Positions 8,467 to 15,189 of a DNA stretch of 64,000 nt are shown here, in pieces. How positions within the stretch are numbered: the first letter of the stretch is position 1; each line of letters starts with the position of its first letter. Position numbers and translations under genes: made by a program. Location: positions 62,001-126,000 of the forward strand of contig NZ_JAPZSY010000003.1 in NCBI RefSeq assembly GCF_027532025.1. The letters run 5' to 3'. A model generated the notes under the pieces. The model saw only the letters and a program-made list of their open reading frames with translations. It did no database searches and had not been told where the DNA came from. Source of the stretch: Inhella sp. (GTDB lineage: Bacteria; Pseudomonadota; Gammaproteobacteria; Burkholderiales; Burkholderiaceae_C).

Positions 8467-9854
8467 GAGCGAACCGCCTCCAACTCGGCCAGCACGGCAC
8501 GCGCGGCGGTCAGGCCCGACAACAGCCCGTCTTCGTGGAAGCCGTAGCGCGTCCAAGCGCCGGCAAACCACACCCGGCCTTCGCCTTGCAAGGTGTTCAA
8601 GCGCGCCTGCGCACGCACCGCCGCTTCGTCGAACACCGGGTGCGCGTAGCGGAATTCCTGCAGCACCTGGGTCGGCTCGCGCAACGGGTTCATGCTGACG
8701 ACGACGGGCCGGCGCCACGGCAAGGGCTGCAGGTGGTTGATGAGGTAGTGCAGGCACACGGGGCGGTGGTCCTGCTGAGGCTGCGCAGCTTGGGCCTCGT
8801 AGTTCCAAGCGGCCCAAGCACGACGGCGGCGAGGGAGCACGCGCTCGTCGGTGTGCAACACGGCGCGGTTGGGTTGGTAGCGCAACGCACCCAAGAGGCG
8901 GCGCTCGGCGTCGCTCGGGGTGTCCAGCAAAGCCAGGGCTTGGTCGCTGTGCGTGGCCATCACCAGGGCATCGAAGTGCTCCTGGCCTTGGTCGGTCCGC
9001 ACCCACACGCCGTCGGGCTGGCGCAGCACGCCGCGCACGGGGCTGGCGCTGCGCACGTCGTTCAAGCTGGCGCGCAGACGCTCCACGTAGTGCCGCGACC
9101 CCCCGGCCACCGTGTACCACTGGGGTCGGTCGGCCACCTGCAAGAGGCCGTGGTTGTGGCAGAAGCGAATGAGCGTGCCGATGGGAAAACGCAGCATCTG
9201 CTCCGTGGGGCAGGACCAGATGCAGGCCACCATCGGCAACAGATAACCGTCGCGGAAGGCGTCGCCAAAGCGCTCGCGGCGCAAAAAGGCGTCGGTGGGC
9301 TCGGCCAAGGCGGCGTCATCGCCCCGCTCCGCCAACTCGGTGCATCGCTTGTTGAAGCGAAGCAGGTCGGCCAGCATGCTCCAAAAGCCCGGTCGCACCA
9401 GATTGCGACGCTGGGCAAACACCGTGTTCAGGCTGCTGCCACTCCACTCCAGGCCCGTGGCCAGGTTTTGCACCGAAAAGCTCATGTCGCTTTTCGCGGT
9501 GGTCACGCCTAAGTGGGCGAACAGGTCGATCAGCAGCGGATAGGTGCGCTCGTTGAACACGAGAAAGCCCGTGTCCACGCCGTGCGTCACACCGTCCAGG
9601 GTCACGTCGACCGTGTTGGCATGGCCGCCAAGGCGCGGCTCGGCCTCGAACAGCGTGACCTGCGCCGAGGTGGACAGGGCATGCGCCGCGCCCAGGCCGC
9701 TGATGCCCGCCCCCACCACGGCGACGCGCGGCCCCCGACCCGACGGCGCCGGGCGAGCGCGCCGCTCGTGCAGCCAGGGCAGCAAATCCCGCGCATGGGC
9801 GGCAGGCCCGCGGTCGGGCGCGGCGGTCTCGCGGCGCATGGCGGGCGCGAGCAT
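8463..9854 (-). CDS. FAD-dependent oxidoreductase (amine-oxidase fold)
   Basis: 463 residues if it starts at the ATG at 9854; a second in-frame ATG at 9839 is equally possible since neither has a clear Shine-Dalgarno. The FAD site is VAVVGAGISGLGAAHAL (about 44-60) with the ribose-binding Glu in LFEAEPRLGGHANTV. The C-terminal FAD motif is GRVWFAGAWTRYGFHEDGLLSGL. It belongs to the flavin monooxygenase-like group found with DUF1365 and CFA-synthase paralogs, where it may desaturate or oxidise an acyl chain (inference). The gap to the glutathione peroxidase stop is 23 bp and the next gene overlaps by 4 bp. Confidence 0.86.
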   Translation of the reverse strand: MLAPAMRRETAAPDRGPAAHARDLLPWLHERRARPAPSGRGPRVAVVGAGISGLGAAHALSTSAQVTLFEAEPRLGGHANTVDVTLDGVTHGVDTGFLVFNERTYPLLIDLFAHLGVTTAKSDMSFSVQNLATGLEWSGSSLNTVFAQRRNLVRPGFWSMLADLLRFNKRCTELAERGDDAALAEPTDAFLRRERFGDAFRDGYLLPMVACIWSCPTEQMLRFPIGTLIRFCHNHGLLQVADRPQWYTVAGGSRHYVERLRASLNDVRSASPVRGVLRQPDGVWVRTDQGQEHFDALVMATHSDQALALLDTPSDAERRLLGALRYQPNRAVLHTDERVLPRRRRAWAAWNYEAQAAQPQQDHRPVCLHYLINHLQPLPWRRPVVVSMNPLREPTQVLQEFRYAHPVFDEAAVRAQARLNTLQGEGRVWFAGAWTRYGFHEDGLLSGLTAARAVLAELEAVRS

Positions 9855-9877
9855 CGGGGAGGCGCTGCCCAGGGCGC

Positions 9878-10492
9878 TCAAGGCCGGGCCCCCAGCGCCT
9901 TCTCCAAGGCCGACACCAGGGCCTTGCTGTCCGGCGCGGTCATGCTGCCGTAAGCCTCGATGACCTTGCCGTCGCGGCCCACCAAGTATTTGTGGAAGTT
10001 CCAACGCGGCGCGCTGTTGCTTTCGCGGATGAGTTGCTCGAACAACGGGTTCATCCCGGCCTTGCCGGGTTTGACCACCGACTTGGCGAACATCGGGAAG
10101 CTGACGTTGAAGGTGTTCTCGCAGAAATCGGCGATCTCCTGGTTGCTCTTGGGCTCCTGCTCGCCGAAATCATTCGACGGGAACCCCAACACCGAAAAGC
10201 CTCGTGGCCCGTACTTGGCTTGCAGGGCCTCGAGCCCCTTGTACTGCGGGGTGAAGCCGCAGTAACTGGCGGTGTTGACCACCAACAGCACCTGACCCGC
10301 ATACTGGCACAGATTCTGGGGCGCTTCGTCTTGCAAGCGCAGTTGGGTGCGCTGCAGCAAGCTGGGGCAGTTGGGAGCGGCGCTGGTCGCCGCCGGGCTG
10401 CCGGGCGCTTGTGCTCGGGCCTCGCCGGCCCCCACGCACCACGCCAGCACCAAGCTGGCGAACACCGACGCTTGGACAGAAAAGCGATTCAT
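9878..10492 (-). CDS. Exported glutathione peroxidase-family protein, first gene of the operon
   Basis: 204 residues. A Sec signal peptide precedes residue about 28 (cleavage after GEARAQA). The thioredoxin-like core has the peroxidatic Cys78 in VNTASYCGFTPQY, the glutamine motif FPSNDFGEQEP and the tryptophan motif WNFHKYLVGRDG; all three catalytic elements are intact. Such enzymes reduce lipid and organic hydroperoxides, often with thioredoxin. Its place as promoter-proximal gene of a lipid operon, and its likely periplasmic location, fit defence against photo-oxidised lipids. Confidence 0.88.
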   Translation of the reverse strand: MNRFSVQASVFASLVLAWCVGAGEARAQAPGSPAATSAAPNCPSLLQRTQLRLQDEAPQNLCQYAGQVLLVVNTASYCGFTPQYKGLEALQAKYGPRGFSVLGFPSNDFGEQEPKSNQEIADFCENTFNVSFPMFAKSVVKPGKAGMNPLFEQLIRESNSAPRWNFHKYLVGRDGKVIEAYGSMTAPDSKALVSALEKALGARP

Positions 10493-10530
10493 GGGGTTTT
10501 GTCCTGGTCAAAGTTGGGTTGATGCGCTAA

Positions 10531-10559
10531 ATTACAGCACATTGTCCATTCGAGCACAA
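10531..10559 (-). promoter_or_regulatory. Predicted promoter of the gpx operon with flanking TGGACA repeats
   Basis: On the minus strand TTGTGC (complement of 10554-10559) and TGTAAT (complement of 10531-10536) are 17 bp apart, 38 bp upstream of the glutathione peroxidase start. The hexamer TGGACA occurs on both sides of the -35 box (complement of 10563-10568 and 10543-10548), 20 bp apart in the same orientation. MerR-type B12 photoreceptors repress by binding short direct repeats over -35 elements, so this is a candidate operator for the divergent regulator. Confidence 0.5.
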
Positions 10560-10621
10560 CTCTGTCCAAGACATTCGCCGAACAGGTCGAGGCCCCTCCG
10601 ACTGCCAGCCCCACGCTGGAC

Positions 10622-11566
10622 GTGGGCTTGGGCATTGCTGCCGTGGAACGCGACACGGGGCTCTCCAAGGACCTGCTGCGCGTCTGGGAACGCCGGTACG
10701 GCTTCCCCTGCCCCGAACGGGACGGCTTGGGTGAACGCGTGTACTCGGCGGAGCAAGTACAGCGGCTGCGTCTGATCAAGCGCCTGCTGGACGCAGGCGC
10801 CCGTCCCAGCCACGTGGTGGCCCTGCCCACCTCCGCGCTGCAGCAGCGGCTGCAAACCCTGGAACAGCGACCCGCACCGGCCACCAGCCGCAGCGAAGGG
10901 CGACTGAGCCACGAAGACCTGGACGCCCTGCTGAAGCCCTTGCTCAGCCACCAGCTGTATGCGCTGCAAGAGGCCCTGCAAGCCCAGCTGCTCAAACGCG
11001 GCTTGGGGCCCTACGTCATCGAGGTGTTGGCCCCACTGATCGCCCACGTCGGCCACCTGTGGAGCCAGGGCCGGGTGCAGATCTTTGAGGAGCACCTGTT
11101 CACCGAAGTCGTCCAACAACAGCTGCACCGCGCCATGGCGATGCTGCCGCCCAACGAGCGCATGGGCCCGCCCAGGGTGTTGCTCGGCACGGTGCCCGGC
11201 GAAGAGCACGGCCTGGGCCTGCTCATGGTCCAGGCGCTGCTGGCCCTGTCGGGTTGCCAATGCATTTCGCTGGGCTTGCAAACGCCCATCGACCAAATCG
11301 CCACCGCCAGCCACAGCCAGCGCGCCGACGTGCTGGCCCTGAGCTTTTCGGCCTACGCCTCGGCCGCCCTGGTGGATGAATCCCTGACCCACCTGCTCGC
11401 CAGCCTGCCGTCCGATGCGCAGCTGTGGGTGGGCGGCTCGGCCGCCGCCCTGCGCCGGCATGCGCAACGCGATGAGCGCTTGCGGGTCATCGCCTCGCTG
11501 GACCAAGTGGCCGAAGCCGTGAGCCAATGGCGCGGCCGCGCCCAAGAAGCGCCGACCCGCCCCTGA
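10622..11566 (+). CDS. MerR-family cobalamin-binding photoreceptor-type regulator (LitR/CarH-like)
   Basis: 314 residues from a GTG; the frame stays open upstream, so a slightly longer N-terminus is possible. Residues 1-70 form a MerR winged helix (AAVERDTGLSKDLLRVWERRYGFP). Residues about 95-180 form the helical bundle with W147 and E157-H158, i.e. the Trp-x9-Glu-His motif that caps adenosylcobalamin in CarH. The Rossmann B12 domain has E194-x-H196-x-x-G199, then exactly 41 residues to S241, and G271-G272. His196 would be the lower cobalt ligand. In this family dark AdoCbl-bound tetramers repress and light releases DNA. It diverges from the gpx operon. No AdoCbl or light data exist here; the call rests on motifs. 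Confidence 0.85.
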   Translation: MGLGIAAVERDTGLSKDLLRVWERRYGFPCPERDGLGERVYSAEQVQRLRLIKRLLDAGARPSHVVALPTSALQQRLQTLEQRPAPATSRSEGRLSHEDLDALLKPLLSHQLYALQEALQAQLLKRGLGPYVIEVLAPLIAHVGHLWSQGRVQIFEEHLFTEVVQQQLHRAMAMLPPNERMGPPRVLLGTVPGEEHGLGLLMVQALLALSGCQCISLGLQTPIDQIATASHSQRADVLALSFSAYASAALVDESLTHLLASLPSDAQLWVGGSAAALRRHAQRDERLRVIASLDQVAEAVSQWRGRAQEAPTRP

Positions 11567-11592
11567 GGCTGCCGCCGGGGTTCAGGCCCCGC

Positions 11593-11625
11593 AACGAAAA
11601 GCCCGGCAGTGCCGGGCTTTTCGTT
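11593..11625. terminator. Bidirectional terminator between convergent genes
   Basis: Two perfectly complementary 16-nt arms, AACGAAAAGCCCGGCA (11593-11608) and its complement (11610-11625), separated by one base. A-rich and T-rich flanks make it usable from both sides, ending the regulator gene and the ABC permease gene. Confidence 0.85.
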
Positions 11626-11640
11626 GTGCGCGTGAGTCGC

Positions 11641-12522
11641 TCAGCCGTTGCTGCGGCGCTTGACGATCAGCAGATAGATCGCCACCGCGCTCAACAGCAG
11701 GCCCAGCGCAAACTGCGGGGAGGCCAGGTCTTTGGCGGACTCGGTGAGGAACTCAACCGGCAGCATGGGCTGGAAGCTGTCGCCGTCCACCTTGCCACCC
11801 GGGACGTTCAGGGTGGCAAAGACCCGCACAGAGCCGTCCACCACCGCGCCACCCAAGCTCAGCCAGGTCATCATGAAGGCACGGAACGCCGCGGCCGAGG
11901 CCGGCAGGTTGGCCAACAAGACGCCCACCACGATCAGCAGCGGCAGCGCCAAACGCTTGACCCAGGCCGACGCAGCCATGATGACGAAGACCAGCGGCGC
12001 CATCCACAGGGCGGTCAGCACCAGGCCCACCACGCCCAAGCCCGCCTGCAGACCCACGCGGCCGAACAACAAGCCCCAATCCACGTTGCCGAGCGCGGCC
12101 AGACCCTGCCACTTCACCAGCAGCAGCGGCAGCAGCATAAAACCCAGGGCCAGGCCCAGGGCCAGTGCGCCCAGCGGGAAGAGCAGGCCGTGCATCAAGT
12201 ACTGCGCACCAACGTGCTCGCCATGCGTGCTGGGCAGGGACAGCCAGAATTCGATGGAACGGTCCTGCACATCTCGCCGCGCCAGGCCGCTGGCGGTGAA
12301 CAAGGTCGTCAGCCAGGCGAAGGTCACCGCCAACAGGGCCGTCACGCAAACGGCCGCCGTGCCCACAAGCGTCACAGGCAAATCTTTGGGCAAGCTCACT
12401 TGCCCAAAGGGCGTGATGAGGAGCACGAGCGTTGGCAAACTGCCCACGGCAATCAGCCAGGTCCAGCGGTTTTGCAACCACTCGCGCAGCATCAGGGTCT
12501 TGAATCGCGTTGCGTTGAACAT
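11641..12522 (-). CDS. ABC transporter permease of YtrA-type operon
   Basis: 293 residues with about six hydrophobic segments, starting MFNATRFKTLMLREWLQNRW, whose amphipathic N-terminus is typical of ABC-2-like permeases. There is a soluble loop before the last helix (about 225-265). It is the third gene after a GntR repressor and an ATPase, 12 bp behind the ATPase. The equivalent Bacillus Ytr and Stenotrophomonas operons respond to cell-envelope or peptide stress; the substrate here is unknown. Confidence 0.8.
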   Translation of the reverse strand: MFNATRFKTLMLREWLQNRWTWLIAVGSLPTLVLLITPFGQVSLPKDLPVTLVGTAAVCVTALLAVTFAWLTTLFTASGLARRDVQDRSIEFWLSLPSTHGEHVGAQYLMHGLLFPLGALALGLALGFMLLPLLLVKWQGLAALGNVDWGLLFGRVGLQAGLGVVGLVLTALWMAPLVFVIMAASAWVKRLALPLLIVVGVLLANLPASAAAFRAFMMTWLSLGGAVVDGSVRVFATLNVPGGKVDGDSFQPMLPVEFLTESAKDLASPQFALGLLLSAVAIYLLIVKRRSNG

Positions 12523-12534
12523 GGTCCTTCTCCT

Positions 12535-13407
12535 TCAGGCGCGGGGGGCCAGTTCGGGCTTGCGCGTCAGCGCCACGAACAGGTCCACCAAACTCGGGCG
12601 GAAGCGCTGACCCAGCGCCTCCAAGTGCGGCGGCGGCGCGCCGTCGAACAGCGCGGCCGGCTTGCCGCCCATCGAGCGGTAGCGCAGCAGCGGGTGCGCG
12701 GCGGCCACCGCGTCGGCGGCTTCGGCATCGTGGCTCAGCGCGACAAAACGGCTCTCCATCGCCTCCAGGCTCAGGTTCAACACCAGCTTGCCTTCGTCCA
12801 TCATCAGCACGTCGGTCAGCAAGGCCTCGATCTCTTCGACCTGGTGCGTGCTGATCAGCACGCTGCGCTCGCCGTCGCACCACTCGTCGATCAGCATTTC
12901 GTAAAAGCCCTTGCGGCTGATCACGTCCAGGCCCAGCGTGGGCTCGTCCAAGATCATCAGCTTGGCGTCGATGGCGGCGATCAGCGCCAAGTGCACCTGC
13001 ACCACCATGCCCTTGCTCAGGCTCTTCACCTTGTCGTTCAGGCCCACGCTGGTGCGACGCAGCAGCTGGCGCGCCCGCTCGGCACTGAACTTGGGCTGCA
13101 GCCCGCTCATCAGCGTGATCAGCTCGTGCACCCGGGCCCAGCGCGGCAGCACCGCCACGTCGGGGATGTAGCTCAGTTCGCTCAGCAACTCGGCGCGATC
13201 GACCACCGGGTTGCGGCCCAGCACGCTCAAGGAGCCCTCCACGCCCTTCAAACCCACCAGGGCCTTCATCAGGCTGGTCTTGCCCGCGCCGTTGTGGCCC
13301 AACAGGCCCACCACGCGGCCGGGGGCGATGTCGAATGACACGCGGTCCACCGCCGTCTTGCTGCGCCCGTATCGCAGCGTGACTTCACGGGCCTCGATCC
13401 AATTCAT
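12535..13407 (-). CDS. ABC transporter ATP-binding protein of YtrA-type operon
   Basis: 290 residues from the ATG at 13407, which shares one base with the GntR stop (ATGA). Walker A is GLLGHNGAGKTSL, the signature is LSKGMVVQVHLALI (SKGMV in place of SGGQ, as in YtrB/EcsA-like ATPases), Walker B is LMILDEPTLGLD and the switch is STHQ. The C-terminal 80 residues form an extra domain after the nucleotide-binding domain, also usual in this group. It pairs with the downstream permease. Confidence 0.88.
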   Translation of the reverse strand: MNWIEAREVTLRYGRSKTAVDRVSFDIAPGRVVGLLGHNGAGKTSLMKALVGLKGVEGSLSVLGRNPVVDRAELLSELSYIPDVAVLPRWARVHELITLMSGLQPKFSAERARQLLRRTSVGLNDKVKSLSKGMVVQVHLALIAAIDAKLMILDEPTLGLDVISRKGFYEMLIDEWCDGERSVLISTHQVEEIEALLTDVLMMDEGKLVLNLSLEAMESRFVALSHDAEAADAVAAAHPLLRYRSMGGKPAALFDGAPPPHLEALGQRFRPSLVDLFVALTRKPELAPRA

Positions 13408-13760
13408 CAGTGGCTCTCCCAGTTCAAGTCCTTGGCGCCCAGGCCCAGTCGGCGCAACCGCTCCCGCAGCACCGGCCACTCGTCGCGCAAAAACGCCTCT
13501 CGCTCGCTCATCATCAGGCGCTGGCGCGCCCCTTCGGTCACGTACATGCCCAAGCCGCGACGGGGCTCCAAGAACCCCTCGTCGACCAAACTCTGCAGCG
13601 CCCGGCTCACCGTCAGCGGGTTGATCAGGTACTGCTGGGCCAGCGCGCGCACCGACGGCATCGGTTGGCCCTCGGGCGGCTCGCCATCGAGCAACTGCCC
13701 AGCCAACTGCTGGGCCAGCTGCCGATAAATCGGCGCCGTGTCATTCCATGGGTGGTGCAT
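13407..13760 (-). CDS. GntR-family repressor, YtrA subfamily
   Basis: 117 residues starting MHHPWNDTAPIYRQLAQQLAG; this ATG is preferred because GGAGGGAT lies 5-6 bp upstream, whereas the longer open frame would swallow the operator. The N-terminal winged helix (PSVRALAQQYLINPLTVSRALQSLVDEGFLEPRRGLGMYV) is typical GntR, and the short helical C-terminus of about 40 residues is the YtrA hallmark. These proteins dimerise and repress their own ABC operon. The palindrome at the promoter supports autoregulation. Confidence 0.87.
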   Translation of the reverse strand: MHHPWNDTAPIYRQLAQQLAGQLLDGEPPEGQPMPSVRALAQQYLINPLTVSRALQSLVDEGFLEPRRGLGMYVTEGARQRLMMSEREAFLRDEWPVLRERLRRLGLGAKDLNWESH

Positions 13761-13778
13761 CGCGATCCCTCCGGCTCC

Positions 13779-13802
13779 AGTGTGTTGGTGAGTTAACACA
13801 CT
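13779..13802 (-). promoter_or_regulatory. Palindromic operator of the GntR/ABC operon
   Basis: Perfect 8-bp arms AGTGTGTT and AACACACT with an 8-bp spacer. The outer arm overlaps the -10 box of the predicted promoter and the site ends 19 bp before the GntR start. Position and symmetry are as expected for an autorepressing YtrA-type GntR dimer. Confidence 0.65.
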
Positions 13803-13828
13803 ATGCCCGCACCCCTCGCCCCACCCAA
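13800..13828 (-). promoter_or_regulatory. Promoter of the GntR/ABC operon
   Basis: Minus strand TTGGGT (complement of 13823-13828), 17-bp spacer, CATAGT (complement of 13800-13805). The -10 box runs into the operator, so repressor binding would block polymerase. Confidence 0.55.
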
Positions 13829-14142
13829 AGCGATCGCGATGCGCCGCACGGTGGCGAGGATGAACTGCACACGGGGTGGATGGGCTGCCTGTTGTCGGGT
13901 TTCACTGAAACCGGGATTGTTTTCATTCAATCCTGAACTGAACGGGCTCGTAAGACAGTGAACCCGGTAACCCAGCCAGACCCGAGTGATCGACAGGACG
14001 CTACCGCAACCTGAAGCGCAGCCCAGAGCAGCCAACCAGCGCAGTCGTCACAGCCGGCAGCGCAGCACCAAGCCACGGCGCTTGATGCAGCGCAAAGCCA
14101 GCCTCGTCCGGGACGGCGAGCATGGGGTTTCAGGAGACGACG
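13829..14142. other. Intergenic region upstream of the TraR/DksA gene
   Basis: About 310 bp with no recognisable gene. It holds two small hairpins side by side, GGTTTC-ACT-GAAACC (13898-13912) and GGATTG-N8-CAATCC (13914-13933). Their role is unknown; they are in the leader or promoter region of the rightward gene. Confidence 0.4.
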
Positions 14143-14550
14143 ATGACCACCACCCAAATCCCCTCACGATTGGCCCAGCCCTGGGCTCAGCTGGAATCCG
14201 AGTTGATGACCCGCGAGCGCGCGCTGGCATCGGAATGGCAGGCGCTGGCCGAGCAAGCCGGCGCAAGCGGCGAGCAACGCACCGAGCTCGCGCACGCGTT
14301 GTTGGCCAACGACCCCGAAGGGGTGCGCCACCACCCCGACGACCGCGAGCTGGCGTTGGGCCGGGCCGATGCGCTCCATGCCGAGCAAGTGGCCATTGGC
14401 GAGGCGTTGCTGGCCCTGCGCGATGGACGATACGGGGCGTGTGCCGACTGCGGCGAGTCCATCCCGGTCGAGCGGCTGCTCGCTCAGCCCACGGCGCTGC
14501 GCTGCGTGCGCTGCCAAGCCCTGACCGAGCAAACGTCAGGGGCTGCCTGA
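14143..14550 (+). CDS. TraR/DksA-type zinc-finger protein
   Basis: 135 residues from the ATG at 14143, preceded by AGGAG at a suitable distance. A helical region (about 15-85) is followed by the four-cysteine zinc finger CADCGESIPVERL...RCVRCQ at about 103-127. This is the DksA/TraR C-terminal fold. Full DksA has a longer coiled coil and a DxxDxA tip; here only the shorter form is seen, so a DksA-like accessory factor acting at the RNA polymerase secondary channel is likelier than DksA itself. Its end overlaps the convergent rhomboid gene by 15 bp. Confidence 0.82.
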   Translation: MTTTQIPSRLAQPWAQLESELMTRERALASEWQALAEQAGASGEQRTELAHALLANDPEGVRHHPDDRELALGRADALHAEQVAIGEALLALRDGRYGACADCGESIPVERLLAQPTALRCVRCQALTEQTSGAA

Positions 14551-15189
14551 GCCTGGGCCTGAGCCTGAGCCTGAATTCGATCCCCGGGCGGCGCGAGCCA
14601 CCGCGCGCCACCCGCACGCAGTCGCCACCGCCATGACGCCCGCGAGGGCGCCCGCTGCATGCGCCCAAGGTGCCACGGGCATGGCCCCCCAAAGCGGCTC
14701 GTGGCGCAGTGCCGGCCCCCAGGGCTGCTCCAGGCCCAGTTTGACGAGCAGGCCCAGGCCGATGAGGACCCCGACCCAGCGGTCGCGCCGCGGCGCCGCC
14801 ATCACATGCAAGGCGGCGATCGCCACGCCGGCGTGCAGCCAGCCGGACAAGCCCGCCACCCGCGTCAGATCGGGGTGCGCCAGCAGCATCCACTGCCCCA
14901 GGGGCGCGGCCAGCGCCCAGGCCCAGGCCGCGCGCAGCGACAAGCCGGCGCGCCAGCCCAGGGCCGCCAGCACGAGCGCCCCGGCGACGTTGGCTCCCGC
15001 GTGCCCAACCGACCAGTGGGTGAAGGCGCCGGTGACCCAACGCCAGGGCTCCTCGCGGAGCCAGGCGCGGTCCCAGGCCCAGCGCGCAGCGTCGGCCTGC
15101 CACGCGATGGACAACGCCGCCCAAGCAGCGCCGAGCAGGGCCAGCAGGACCCACAGACGGCCCGGCTGCCGCCAGGCGTCGTGCTTCAT
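14536..15189 (-). CDS. rrtA: Rhombosortase-type rhomboid protease
   Basis: 217 residues, about six membrane helices, ATG overlapping the glnE stop (ATGA). Rhomboid elements are WRWVTGAFTHWSVGHAGANVAGA in TM2, the catalytic serine motif GLSGWLHAGVA, and a His in a late helix (VAPWAHAAGALAG). The small size and absence of cytosolic domains match rhombosortases, which cut GlyGly-CTERM tails of type II secreted proteins. No GlyGly-CTERM substrate is encoded in this window, but gspA-gspB are present 42 kb away. The C-terminus is a Gly-Ser run made by a GAGCCT-type hexamer repeat. Confidence 0.75.
   Translation of the reverse strand: MKHDAWRQPGRLWVLLALLGAAWAALSIAWQADAARWAWDRAWLREEPWRWVTGAFTHWSVGHAGANVAGALVLAALGWRAGLSLRAAWAWALAAPLGQWMLLAHPDLTRVAGLSGWLHAGVAIAALHVMAAPRRDRWVGVLIGLGLLVKLGLEQPWGPALRHEPLWGAMPVAPWAHAAGALAGVMAVATACGWRAVARAARGSNSGSGSGPGSGSP

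Noticed and set aside
9878-10492. Selenocysteine-type glutathione peroxidase
   Set aside because: The active-site codon encodes Cys (NTASYCGF) and no in-frame UGA is involved.
12535-13479. Longer start for the ABC ATPase at 13479
   Set aside because: The extension overlaps the GntR coding region and has no family similarity; the ATGA junction at 13407 is the natural start.
13898-13933. Adjacent hairpins as a riboswitch
   Set aside because: Stems are only 6 bp and no conserved riboswitch core was recognised.
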